A stretch of 64,000 nt of DNA, from assembly GCF_046545555.1 (NCBI RefSeq), contig NZ_JBHZTH010000001.1, positions 1,364,001 to 1,428,000 of the forward strand. Direction: 5' to 3'. Of the stretch, positions 1 through 7,569 are shown piece after piece. The notes beneath the pieces are model-generated. The model saw only the letters and a list, made by a program, of their open reading frames with translations. It was not told the DNA's origin and did no database searches. The translations under genes were made by a program, and so were the position numbers. Source of the stretch: Winogradskyella sp046545555 (lineage in GTDB: Bacteria > Bacteroidota > Bacteroidia > Flavobacteriales > Flavobacteriaceae). Position 1 is the first letter of the stretch. Each line of letters opens with the position of its first letter.

Positions 1-250
1 TATTGTCATTCATATGATTAAAACGTATTTCAGAAAAGTCTAAGTATTTAACTTTCTTCTTTAGTTTACTTCTAATCAAGTATAGAATTTCTTTTTCAGT
101 AATGATTAGACAATCCTTCTTTTTTCCTAAAACATAAGCTAAATGGCCAATTGTTGTATATCCCCAAAAATCAGGTTCAGATCTTTTTATTATAACAACA
201 AGAGTATTTTCATTTCTTAATATTGAATTTATATATTTTAAACTATTCAT
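1..250 (-). CDS. Partial hypothetical protein, possible PH-like domain
   Basis: An open frame starts with ATG at 250-248 and runs off the left edge without a stop (83 codons visible). Its start overlaps the kynU stop codon by 8 bases, which suggests translational coupling in the same transcript. The visible protein starts MNSLKYINSI, has no signal peptide, and contains a stretch reading CLIITEKEILYLIRSKLKKK followed by YLDFSEIRF. That pattern (Thr then a 'rllyl'-type strand, basic run, then F/S-E-I) resembles bacterial PH-like domains, but this is only inference. The function is unknown; the C-terminus is outside the window. Confidence 0.5.
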   Translation of the reverse strand, partial: MNSLKYINSILRNENTLVVIIKRSEPDFWGYTTIGHLAYVLGKKKDCLIITEKEILYLIRSKLKKKVKYLDFSEIRFNHMNDN

Positions 251-1514
251 TCAAAATTACTTTCATTTTCTCAACCATTTGATAGACATCTTCAAATGAA
301 TTGTATAAAGGTACAGGAGCACATCTTATGACATCTGGTTCTCTCCAATCACTTATGACTCCAGCTTCTGTTAATTTATCATGTAACGATTTATCCGCAT
401 TTAGAACTTGGATTGAGAGTTGACAACCACGTTCATTAGGATTTTCTGGAGTAATAATTCTAATAACATCTTCTCCTAGTGCTTTTAATAAAAATTCAAA
501 GTAACCTGTTAGTTTTTTAGACTTTGATAACAGCTTATCCAAACCTACATCATTGAACATATCTAAAGAGGCTTTTATGGCAGCCATAGATAAAATTGGT
601 GGATTACTTAATTGCCAACCTTCAGCTCCTGGTAATACATCAAACTCATGACGCATATTAAAACGCGTTTCTTTATTGTGGCTCCACCAACCTGTAAAAC
701 GGTTGAGGTTTTTATCATAGGCATGACGTTCGTGTACAAAACAACCAGACAAACTTCCAGGACCTGAGTTTAAGTATTTATAAGTACACCAAACAGCAAA
801 GTCAGCACCTGAGTTATGCAAATCTAAATCTACGTTTCCTGCCCCATGGGCACAATCAAAACCAACCATACAACCATGTTTATGTCCAAGTTCTGTAATG
901 CGTTTAAAATCGAAAAACTGACCAGTATAATAATTCACACCACCAATCATAACTAAAGCAATTTCATTGCCGTGAGATTCTAGGATTTTCTCTAAATCTT
1001 CATATTGTAGTAATTCTTCTCCTTCTTGAGGTGACCAAAGTATTAAACCTTCTTTATCATCATAGCCGTGATGTCTTAATTGAGATTCTACAGCATATTT
1101 ATCTGAAGGAAAGGCATCGCTTTCAATCACAATTTTATAACGCGCTTTAGTCGGCTTATAAAAAGAAGCCATCATAAAATGGAGATTCGCAGTCAACGAA
1201 TTCATGGTCACCACTTCAATAGGCTTTGCTCCAACAAGTTTAGCAGAGCTTTCCGTCAAAAACTCGTGATATGGTAGCCAAGGATTTTTAGCATGTGTAT
1301 GACCTTCTACACCGAGATTTGCCCAATCTTCTAATTCTTGATTGATATACTCCTTAGTTGAAGTAGGTTGTAAACCAAGTGAGTTGCCGCAGAGGTAAAT
1401 CAATTCATTTCCATTCTTGTCTTTCGGAATATGGAATTGTGATCTATAGATTGCTAACTCGTCTAATGCGTCTTGTTGTTGTGCGTAATCGAGGCCATTT
1501 TTGTAGTTGGACAC
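243..1514 (-). CDS. kynU: Kynureninase
   Basis: Cytosolic PLP enzyme that cleaves kynurenine to anthranilate and alanine (and 3-hydroxykynurenine to 3-hydroxyanthranilate) in tryptophan breakdown. The 423-residue length fits the family. Visible landmarks are the N-terminal YLCGNSLGLQP segment (about 40-50), the FDCAHGAG segment around residue 219 with the PLP-facing Asp, and the Schiff-base lysine in CTYKYLNSGPGS (Lys246). The ATG start is followed at once by the conserved N-terminal helix. The usual flavobacterial partner, kynurenine monooxygenase, is not in the window. A small ORF follows with overlapping stop and start codons. A TATTTTTG element lies about 27 bases upstream. Confidence 0.95.
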   Translation of the reverse strand: MSNYKNGLDYAQQQDALDELAIYRSQFHIPKDKNGNELIYLCGNSLGLQPTSTKEYINQELEDWANLGVEGHTHAKNPWLPYHEFLTESSAKLVGAKPIEVVTMNSLTANLHFMMASFYKPTKARYKIVIESDAFPSDKYAVESQLRHHGYDDKEGLILWSPQEGEELLQYEDLEKILESHGNEIALVMIGGVNYYTGQFFDFKRITELGHKHGCMVGFDCAHGAGNVDLDLHNSGADFAVWCTYKYLNSGPGSLSGCFVHERHAYDKNLNRFTGWWSHNKETRFNMRHEFDVLPGAEGWQLSNPPILSMAAIKASLDMFNDVGLDKLLSKSKKLTGYFEFLLKALGEDVIRIITPENPNERGCQLSIQVLNADKSLHDKLTEAGVISDWREPDVIRCAPVPLYNSFEDVYQMVEKMKVILNE

Positions 1515-1540
1515 TGAGTGTTGATTTTTACAGTTGCTAA

Positions 1541-1548
1541 CAAAAATA
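1541..1548 (-). promoter_or_regulatory. Candidate kynU promoter, -7 element
   Basis: On the minus strand the octamer TATTTTTG matches the Bacteroidota -7 consensus TAnnTTTG and lies 27 bases before the kynU ATG. A -33 TTG at the usual 19-21 base spacing is not evident; the nearest TTG is about 26 bases away. If used, kynU would be transcribed independently of the candidate small RNA upstream. Confidence 0.35.
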
Positions 1549-1596
1549 AGGATTTAAAGCGAAGGATTAAAGACCAATTTTATGTTGAAATACTCT

Positions 1597-1716
1597 TAAA
1601 AGATAAAGCACTTTAACTCGTAAGATAAAGTGCTTCGATATATATAGGCGCCAAAAGGCGGAAAATGTAAGCTATACGTTTTTAGTCGAAACTAGCATCG
1701 TGAAACTTACATTATA
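1597..1716 (-). ncRNA. Candidate structured small RNA upstream of kynU
   Basis: This 120-base stretch between two leftward genes has its own -7 element (TACTTTTG at 1729-1722) and ends in a perfect 10-bp hairpin. Reading on the minus strand, helix AATGTAAG/CTTACATT (1713-1706 with 1671-1664) encloses a TAGT-TTCG-ACTA tetraloop hairpin. A CGCC-TTTT-GGCG hairpin follows, then the AAGCACTTTA/TAAAGTGCTT stem and TTTATCTTTT. No ORF of note lies within it. It could be a free-standing small RNA or a leader that controls kynU by termination. I do not recognise it as a named RNA family. Confidence 0.4.
1606..1635 (-). terminator. Intrinsic terminator-like hairpin
   Basis: Perfect 10-bp stem (1606-1615 with 1626-1635) and 10-base loop, followed on the minus strand by TATCTTTT. 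It can end the candidate small RNA and/or the lipoprotein gene upstream. Confidence 0.5.
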
Positions 1717-1721
1717 GAATG

Positions 1722-1729
1722 CAAAAGTA
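1722..1729 (-). promoter_or_regulatory. Candidate small-RNA promoter, -7 element
   Basis: Minus-strand TACTTTTG is an exact match to TAnnTTTG. The predicted transcription start, about 6 bases further, falls directly at the first helix of the structured region. No clear -33 TTG is visible at standard spacing. Confidence 0.35.
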
Positions 1730-1751
1730 ATGCCAAAAATTAAATTCAGTA

Positions 1752-2432
1752 TTACTCTAGTGATATTTCTACATCTCCAAAATTTAAATTCCAATTGCCA
1801 CCTTCCATTTTATGGTCTATGGCAATCTTAATCCCGTTAAAGTCTTGATAATTCTCAAATGTTGTAGACATTGACGGTTCCTCTGCATTTCCTTTTCTAA
1901 AGATCCATTCTCTAATCATATAATTTTCGTCATAAAAAATGTCATAAGCATCACCAGGTGTGTAACCACCTTCATTTCCGTATAAAATGGTAATCATATT
2001 TAATGGTTCCTTACCAATTGGTGATTCCGCTTTTTTAGGTTCTGAAATTGTTGCAGATGTATCCCAAACCAATTGAAAAGGTACCAGGAACCAGAACTTA
2101 TCATTGGTAAAAGCCCTATCAGTACCAATATCTGTGCTATCTATTTTATTTCTAGCATATTCTATTGATCCCGTAAGATTTTCTAAAACCACGATATCTT
2201 GTTTAGGTTTCCAACTCCATGATCTCCCTTTTCCTTTTATAGTATCTCTATCAACTTTAAAGGTGAATTTTACTTCTGATACATTTTTCCAGTTTTCAAA
2301 ACCATGCGCCTTAGCAATTTTTTCAGCAATGGTAAGTTCTTTTATTTCCTTTTCGATTATAGTTTCTTTCTTTTCAGATTTACAAGTTGAAACTAGTAAA
2401 AGACAAATCAAACCAAGGTATAATGACTTCAT
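1752..2432 (-). CDS. Uncharacterised lipoprotein, LolA/DUF6503-like
   Basis: I place the start at the ATG at 2432-2430 and not at an in-frame ATG 39 bases upstream, because the later start gives a clean lipoprotein signal (MKSLYLGLICLLLVSTC, Cys17 as the lipidated residue). The mature protein begins with a charged linker, then AEKIAKAHGFENWKNV and a series of alternating beta-type strands with paired aromatic residues. This looks like the LolA/LppX-type half-barrel seen in Bacteroidota DUF6503-like proteins; that assignment is from memory of the pattern. It probably faces the periplasm. It is divergent from the methyltransferase gene, 41 bp away. Confidence 0.75.
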   Translation of the reverse strand: MKSLYLGLICLLLVSTCKSEKKETIIEKEIKELTIAEKIAKAHGFENWKNVSEVKFTFKVDRDTIKGKGRSWSWKPKQDIVVLENLTGSIEYARNKIDSTDIGTDRAFTNDKFWFLVPFQLVWDTSATISEPKKAESPIGKEPLNMITILYGNEGGYTPGDAYDIFYDENYMIREWIFRKGNAEEPSMSTTFENYQDFNGIKIAIDHKMEGGNWNLNFGDVEISLE

Positions 2433-2473
2433 ATTAAAAAGTTGTTTTAAATTACATGCAAAATTAATCAACG

Positions 2474-3274
2474 ATGAAAGAGCAGACTAATTATTTTGAA
2501 GTTAATAAGGAAACTTGGAATAAAAAGGTAGGTGTACATGCCCAAAGCGACATGTATAAAATGGAAGCTTTTAAAGCAGGGGAAACTTCGCTTATGCCAT
2601 ATGAGTTAAAGGCATTAGGTGATGTTAAGGAAAAATCATTGTTGCATTTGCAATGTCATTTTGGACAAGATACTTTGAGTTGGAGTAGATTAGGAGCGAA
2701 GTGTGTTGGTGTCGATTTGAGTGATGAAGGCGTAAAGTTAGCAAAGCAATTAAATGATGAATTAAAACTTGATGCTCAGTTTGTATGTTGTAATGTTTTG
2801 GATACATCACAGCATATCTCTGAAACTTTTGATATTGTTTATACTAGTTATGGAGTCATTGGCTGGTTACCAGATTTAAAACCTTGGGCAAAAATGATTG
2901 CTGAGCGTTTAAAAGTTGGTGGTACATTTTATATCGTAGAGTTTCATCCCATTCTTTGGATGTTTGATTATTTAGATGGAGAATCTAAAATGAAATACCA
3001 TTATAATAGAAAAGAAGTGATTTATGAGGAATATGAAGGTACTTATGCTAATCAATCTTCAAAAATGGTAACTAAGGAATATGGATGGAATCATGGTCTT
3101 TCTGAAGTTGTAAATGCACTCATAGAAGCAGGACTGGAAATTGAATATCTTAATGAGCATGATGAAAGTCCGTATGATGTATTTCCAGATTTAGTGAAAC
3201 TAGATAATGGAATGTATAAGATGAAAGACCAAATGTTTCCTATGCTGTTTGAGATTAAAGCGACTAAGAAGTAA
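2474..3274 (+). CDS. Class I SAM-dependent methyltransferase
   Basis: A 266-residue cytosolic protein with a Rossmann methyltransferase core. Motif I reads LLHLQCHFGQDTLSWSRLGA (about residues 55-75), followed by CVGVDLSDEGVKLAK with the acidic residue that binds the SAM ribose. DIVYTSYGVIGWLPDL forms motif II/III and VGGTFYIVEFHP the later strand. HFGQDT replaces the usual GxGxG, as in a widespread Bacteroidota/Firmicutes subfamily. The substrate cannot be told from the sequence. It is a single gene, divergent from the lipoprotein gene and closed by a strong terminator. Confidence 0.85.
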   Translation: MKEQTNYFEVNKETWNKKVGVHAQSDMYKMEAFKAGETSLMPYELKALGDVKEKSLLHLQCHFGQDTLSWSRLGAKCVGVDLSDEGVKLAKQLNDELKLDAQFVCCNVLDTSQHISETFDIVYTSYGVIGWLPDLKPWAKMIAERLKVGGTFYIVEFHPILWMFDYLDGESKMKYHYNRKEVIYEEYEGTYANQSSKMVTKEYGWNHGLSEVVNALIEAGLEIEYLNEHDESPYDVFPDLVKLDNGMYKMKDQMFPMLFEIKATKK

Positions 3275-3276
3275 TT

Positions 3277-3309
3277 AAAAAAAGCTTGATAATGTTGTCA
3301 AGCTTTTTT
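3277..3309. terminator. Bidirectional intrinsic terminator
   Basis: An A-run, GCTTGA stem, 8-base loop, TCAAGC and a T-run lie between the convergent methyltransferase gene and the small secreted-protein gene. It works in both directions. Confidence 0.8.
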
Positions 3310-3312
3310 CAT

Positions 3313-3768
3313 TTAATGAGGTCTTCCTTCTAAATGGTTTTTTATAAGTTTATAAGGCCAATCACCAAGTCGTTTTGCATTATGTTCTTTGTCAATTAGT
3401 TCTGTTATTTCGTCAAAATATTTTGGATCTGAATGTCGAAAAATTAGCCAAGTTCGTAGATTTGGACAGTCTATACGCTCTCCGCTAATCCACCCATATT
3501 CATTGGTGAGTTCTATTAGTTTCTCAGTATTAAATTTGTCAATTTTCGTACGGATTATCTTCATTGAGTCAATCTCTTTTTTAGAATAGGTGCCATCGTC
3601 TTTATGAAAGTCATCAGGAATTTTTGATCGTATGTCCTGATCTTTTTTTACCATCTCTGTTAGTGTTTCACAAATATCAGAAGTATTTAAAATTGTTTTT
3701 TGAGCAAAACTTTTATTTAAGACGACTAAAAGTGTAATTGAAAATATATATTTAAGAGGGGTAGACAT
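3313..3768 (-). CDS. Small secreted protein, DUF6624-like
   Basis: A 151-residue protein with a signal peptide (hydrophobic run to about residue 19, cleavage after SFA). The body is rich in Asp, Lys and Arg and includes KKDQDIRSK, LTNEYGWIS and LIFRHSDPKYFDEI. The 'D-R, N-E-Y-G-W, H-x-D' order recalls DUF6624 proteins of Bacteroidota, though it is diverged. No catalytic residues can be assigned. It starts 3 bases after the msrA stop, so the two are one transcript; a role linked to envelope oxidative repair is only inference from that pairing. Confidence 0.65.
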   Translation of the reverse strand: MSTPLKYIFSITLLVVLNKSFAQKTILNTSDICETLTEMVKKDQDIRSKIPDDFHKDDGTYSKKEIDSMKIIRTKIDKFNTEKLIELTNEYGWISGERIDCPNLRTWLIFRHSDPKYFDEITELIDKEHNAKRLGDWPYKLIKNHLEGRPH

Positions 3769-3771
3769 ATC

Positions 3772-4434
3772 TTAATGTTTCTCTTCATCTTTCAACAACT
3801 CAGGAAATTTAGCTTTAAACCGATTCAGTCTCGGAATTGAGACTGCTCTAATGTAGCTCTGATTAGGATTCCGTTTTTCAAAATCTTGATGATAAGCTTC
3901 ACCTATATAAAATTTCTGAAATGGATAAACCTCTGCTGCAATTGTAGCATTTAATTCTTTCGCCAAAGCCGCTTTTTTATTTTCTATAATTTTCTTTTGA
4001 GACTCGTCTTGGTAGAATATTATTGAGCGGTATTGAGAGCCTCTATCTGGCCCTTGACCATTAACTTGTGTTGGGTTTTGTGAGCCAAAATAGATATCAA
4101 CTAAAGTGGAGAAGCTCACCACTTCTGGGTCGTAAATAATTTCCACAGCTTCTGCATGTCCTGTAGTGCCAGTGTTACTCTTTTTGTAGTTAATATCTGT
4201 TGTGTGTCCACCTGAATAACCGCTGATGGATTCTTCAACACCTTTTACACTTTCAAAAACAGCTTCAACGCACCAAAAACAGCCGCTAGCAAAATAAGCT
4301 CTGGCTTTGCCATCTTTTAGAGGTACAACAACAGGGTCGGCATCAATAACAGCTTGTTGTTTTTCACTTACCTGAGCTTGGTTCTGACAACTAAAAAATA
4401 AGCTAATGCTTAAAATGTAAAGTAACTTTTTCAT
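3772..4434 (-). CDS. msrA: Peptide methionine-S-sulfoxide reductase, lipoprotein form
   Basis: Reduces methionine-S-sulfoxide in oxidised proteins. The catalytic motif GCFWC sits at residues 51-55, followed by E-A-V-F-E, GYSGG and GTTGHAEAVEI, all typical of MsrA. An N-terminal lipobox (LFFSC, Cys16) indicates a membrane-anchored periplasmic form, unlike the cytosolic enzyme. No cysteine follows the GCFWC motif, so the distal resolving cysteines of the E. coli type are absent and Cys55 or an external thiol must take their place. The 220-residue length includes the signal and a short linker. Confidence 0.95.
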   Translation of the reverse strand: MKKLLYILSISLFFSCQNQAQVSEKQQAVIDADPVVVPLKDGKARAYFASGCFWCVEAVFESVKGVEESISGYSGGHTTDINYKKSNTGTTGHAEAVEIIYDPEVVSFSTLVDIYFGSQNPTQVNGQGPDRGSQYRSIIFYQDESQKKIIENKKAALAKELNATIAAEVYPFQKFYIGEAYHQDFEKRNPNQSYIRAVSIPRLNRFKAKFPELLKDEEKH

Positions 4435-4512
4435 GATCGTATTTTTCTTTTTCTAATAGACGAGTAAAATTACAATTCCTTAATCTAAATTGTTTTAAAG
4501 TTTTATTAAATA

Positions 4513-4541
4513 AAAAAGCCTCCATATAATGAAGGCTTTTT
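4513..4541 (-). terminator. Intrinsic terminator
   Basis: AAAAAGCCT / AGGCTTTTT stem with a short A-T extension just past the stop of the coiled-coil gene. The T-run on either strand means it could also act rightward. Confidence 0.7.
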
Positions 4542-4560
4542 ACTCTATTAATGTTCTAAA

Positions 4561-5346
4561 CTACTTGCTTAATTTTGCAAATATCTTATTCATTTTTACT
4601 TTTTCTTCTTCGGCTAAAGCAGCATCCACCAAGATACGTCCACTGTGCTCATCGGTAATTACTTTCTTTCGAGAAGCAATTTCTACTTGTACCTGTGGCG
4701 GGATTGTAAAGAAAGATCCACCTGAAGCTCCGCGTTCTATTGCAACAACAGCCATACCATTTTTAACGTTATTTCTAATTCTTTGATAAGCCTTTACTAA
4801 ACGTTCATCAATTTTCTTTTGAAACTTTTCAGATTCGTTGTTTAGTGCTTCTTCTTCTTTTTCAGTTTCTTTTAAAATTTCATTTAGTTCACCTTTTTTG
4901 TGTTTAAGGTGTGCTTGACGATCTTTTAATTTATCCTTAGTTTCAGAAATTACTTCTTTCTTTTGTTCTATCTGAACTTTAAATTCTTTGATATGCTTTT
5001 CAGCTAATTGAATTTCTAATTCTTGAAATTCAATTTCTTTAGTTAATGAGTTATATTCTCTGTTATTTCTAACATTGTTTTGTTGCTCACTATATTTCTT
5101 AATTAAAGATTTCGCTTCTTCAATTAAGTTCTTTTTTCCTTTAATCTCATCATCAATAATGGCAAGGCTATCACTTAGCTTATCCATTCTTGTGTTAAGT
5201 CCTTCAACTTCATCTTCTAAATCTCTCACTTCTAAAGGAAGCTCACCTCTTACATTTCTTATCTCGTCTACTCTAGAATCGATTAATTGTAAATCGTATA
5301 ATGCTCTTAATCGTTCTTCAACAGAAGCTTCAGCTTTTTTTGCCAT
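4561..5346 (-). CDS. Coiled-coil protein of the C4 zinc-ribbon family, cysteines lost
   Basis: A 261-residue protein, mostly a long helical coiled coil (about residues 10-190) followed by a small C-terminal module. Architecture and neighbours match the bacterial family of coiled coil plus C4 zinc ribbon (PF02591, also called CdsZ-like). In that family the module reads C-x2-C ... C-x2-C-R-I-L. Here the matching segments are GASGGSFFTIPPQV and TDEHSGRILVDA, with no cysteine, and the whole protein has none. The fold may persist without zinc. It starts 2 bases after the NIF3-like stop, so they are co-transcribed. Precise function is unknown. Confidence 0.8.
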   Translation of the reverse strand: MAKKAEASVEERLRALYDLQLIDSRVDEIRNVRGELPLEVRDLEDEVEGLNTRMDKLSDSLAIIDDEIKGKKNLIEEAKSLIKKYSEQQNNVRNNREYNSLTKEIEFQELEIQLAEKHIKEFKVQIEQKKEVISETKDKLKDRQAHLKHKKGELNEILKETEKEEEALNNESEKFQKKIDERLVKAYQRIRNNVKNGMAVVAIERGASGGSFFTIPPQVQVEIASRKKVITDEHSGRILVDAALAEEEKVKMNKIFAKLSK

Positions 5347-5348
5347 AA

Positions 5349-6443
5349 TTATAAATACTTTACCGGATTTGTATTTGTCTTTGATAAAATGATTGCAAAA
5401 TTAGTAATTTTTTTCGAGAGATAGTCTACTAAAAACGTTTTTGTGAATTGTTCGCTTTCATAGTGGCCAATATCTGCTAAGACGATATCATTTTCAGCAC
5501 TAAAAAAGTCATGATATTTAAGGTCTGCTGTAACTAAAAGATCAGCTCCTTTAGCTTTGGCTGCGCTAATTGCGAAACTACCCGAACCTCCTAAGACAGC
5601 AACTTTTTTAATAGGCTTATTTAACAACGAAGTATGTCTTAGACATTCAGTATTCATTTTTGACTTAATAAATTGTAGGCATTCTAGTTCGCTCATAGAG
5701 TTTTCTAGTTCGCCAATCATTCCCATACCTATGTTTTGATTGGTATTATCTAAAGTAGAAATTTCATAAGCTACCTCTTCATATGGATGTGTTTCAAATA
5801 AAGTGTGTAATACGTTCTCCTCTAAATGCTTTTGGTAAGTGATAGAAATGGCTATTTCAATTTCAGTATGAAATTCTCCTTTTTTACCAATTACAGGATT
5901 AGAAGCTTCATTACCTTTATAAGTACCTTCTCCTTCTGTGTTAAAACTACAAGACTCGTAATTGCCTAAACTACCAGCGCCAGCTTTAAATAATGCTAGT
6001 CTCAAGTTTTGTGCATAGGCTTTGGGTACATATGTTTGCAATTTTTTAATTGTAGCTGATTGTGGTATTAATATCGCTTTGTTTTTTAGACCAAGTTGAT
6101 TACATATTATAGCATTAACTCCAGCTATAGAATTGTCTAATGCAGTATGTATTGAAAAAATAGCTATGTTATTTTTGATTGCTTTTATAACAACGCGTTC
6201 CACATAAGTTTTACCTGTTAATTTTTTTAGTCCTTTAAAAATAATAGGGTGGAAGCTTACTATAAAATTACAATTAGTAGTAATAGCTTCATCAATAACG
6301 GTCTCTAATGTATCTAAAGTAACTAGTATACCGGAAACAGTTTGTGTTTTATCTCCAACTAAAAGGCCAACGTTATCAAAGTCTTCTGCATAGGCTAAGG
6401 GAGCTAAGTCATGTAAATGATTAATTACGTCTTGTACCGTCAT
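5349..6443 (-). CDS. NIF3-like dinuclear metal-centre protein (YbgI/YqfO type)
   Basis: A 364-residue NIF3 family protein, a toroidal hexamer in known structures with two metal ions per subunit; annotated elsewhere as GTP cyclohydrolase 1 type 2 homologue, but the cellular reaction is not settled. Visible features are AEDFDNVGLLVGD near the N-terminus, the metal-binding SFHPIIF and IFSIHTALDN segments, and the C-terminal DLKYHDFF and ADIGHYESE segments with further His/Glu ligands. The middle insert (about residues 130-230, with THPYEEVAYE) is the CutA-like domain of the long YqfO form. Confidence 0.92.
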   Translation of the reverse strand: MTVQDVINHLHDLAPLAYAEDFDNVGLLVGDKTQTVSGILVTLDTLETVIDEAITTNCNFIVSFHPIIFKGLKKLTGKTYVERVVIKAIKNNIAIFSIHTALDNSIAGVNAIICNQLGLKNKAILIPQSATIKKLQTYVPKAYAQNLRLALFKAGAGSLGNYESCSFNTEGEGTYKGNEASNPVIGKKGEFHTEIEIAISITYQKHLEENVLHTLFETHPYEEVAYEISTLDNTNQNIGMGMIGELENSMSELECLQFIKSKMNTECLRHTSLLNKPIKKVAVLGGSGSFAISAAKAKGADLLVTADLKYHDFFSAENDIVLADIGHYESEQFTKTFLVDYLSKKITNFAIILSKTNTNPVKYL

Positions 6444-6459
6444 AAGTTCTTGTTTGTTT

Positions 6460-6467
6460 CAAAAATA
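6460..6467 (-). promoter_or_regulatory. Candidate promoter -7 element for the NIF3-like gene
   Basis: Minus-strand TATTTTTG matches TAnnTTTG and lies 16 bases before the ATG, giving a very short leader. A -33 element is not clear. Confidence 0.3.
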
Positions 6468-6570
6468 ATATATTTTAGTGCTCGTGAAACATTGACTGTA
6501 TATTACTTTATTGAAGGTAATGTTCTATTTCAATGTTTCATATGACCAAAAAGAGAATGAATAAATACAC

Positions 6571-7569
6571 ATGAAGTTTATTAGAATCATATTATTACCG
6601 ATTGTTCCTATTTATTACATCGTAACTTGGATGAGAAACTGGTTGTATGATAGAGGTTTTAAGTCTTCAAAATCATATGATTTACCTATTATATGCGTCG
6701 GTAATTTAAGTACTGGTGGTACAGGAAAGACTCCGATGATTGAGTATTTAATACGCTTATTAAACGAAAAGAAGTCTGTTGCCACTTTAAGCAGAGGATA
6801 TAAACGTATAACAAAAGGATTTGTTTTAGGGGATGAAAAAGCCACAGCTGATTCAATAGGAGATGAACCTTTTCAATTTCTTAGAAAGTTTGAGAAAATA
6901 AAGGTAGCGGTTGACGAAAATCGTCAGAATGGTATAGAGCAGTTAATGTTGTTAAATGACAAACCAGACCTGATTTTATTAGACGATGCCTACCAACATA
7001 GAAAAGTGAGAGCTGGGTTTAATATACTTCTTACTTCATTTAATAATTTATATTATAAAGATATTGTATTGCCAACAGGAAATTTAAGAGAACCGCGGTC
7101 TGGTGCAAAAAGGGCAGATGTAGTAGTCGTTACTAAATGTCCTAAGGATATTTCTACAATTATGAAAGAGCGTATTGCTTCAAGCATTAAGTTAAAGCCA
7201 AAACAACAGTTATTTTTTAGTTATATTGATTATGCTGAAAAGGTGATATCAAAATATAATCATTTAGTCTTAAATGAACTACCAAAGTTTACCTTAGTCA
7301 CAGGTATTGCAAATGCAAAACCATTAGTTGATTTTCTTACTAACAAAGGGTTGAGTTTTGATCATATAGAATTTACAGACCATTACAGTTTTAGGCTTAA
7401 TGATATTGAATTGTTATCTGAAAAAGAGCTAATAATCACTACGGAAAAAGATTATGTAAGATTATCTTCTCATGAAAGTTTAGAAAAAACTTTATACTAT
7501 TTACCTATACGCCTAAAATTAGATAATTCTTCAAATTTTAATAACAGTATTAACACCTACGTTAATTAA
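6571..7569 (+). CDS. lpxK: Tetraacyldisaccharide 4'-kinase
   Basis: Inner-membrane lipid A enzyme that phosphorylates the 4' position of the disaccharide precursor. The 332-residue protein has an N-terminal hydrophobic anchor (IILLPIVPIYYIVTW), the P-loop GNLSTGGTGKT (residues 44-54), the lipid-kinase segments SRGYKR and GDEPFQF, and DDAYQHRKVRAGFNILL with the catalytic region. NLREPRSGAKRADVVVVTKCP is the conserved middle block. The gene stands alone and its stop codon overlaps the stop of the convergent histidine kinase gene. Confidence 0.95.
   Translation: MKFIRIILLPIVPIYYIVTWMRNWLYDRGFKSSKSYDLPIICVGNLSTGGTGKTPMIEYLIRLLNEKKSVATLSRGYKRITKGFVLGDEKATADSIGDEPFQFLRKFEKIKVAVDENRQNGIEQLMLLNDKPDLILLDDAYQHRKVRAGFNILLTSFNNLYYKDIVLPTGNLREPRSGAKRADVVVVTKCPKDISTIMKERIASSIKLKPKQQLFFSYIDYAEKVISKYNHLVLNELPKFTLVTGIANAKPLVDFLTNKGLSFDHIEFTDHYSFRLNDIELLSEKELIITTEKDYVRLSSHESLEKTLYYLPIRLKLDNSSNFNNSINTYVN

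Noticed and set aside
2104..2490. Plus-strand frame opposite the lipoprotein gene
   Set aside because: It covers the antisense strand of a clear lipoprotein gene and runs into the methyltransferase start; Ser/Phe-rich composition typical of a shadow frame.
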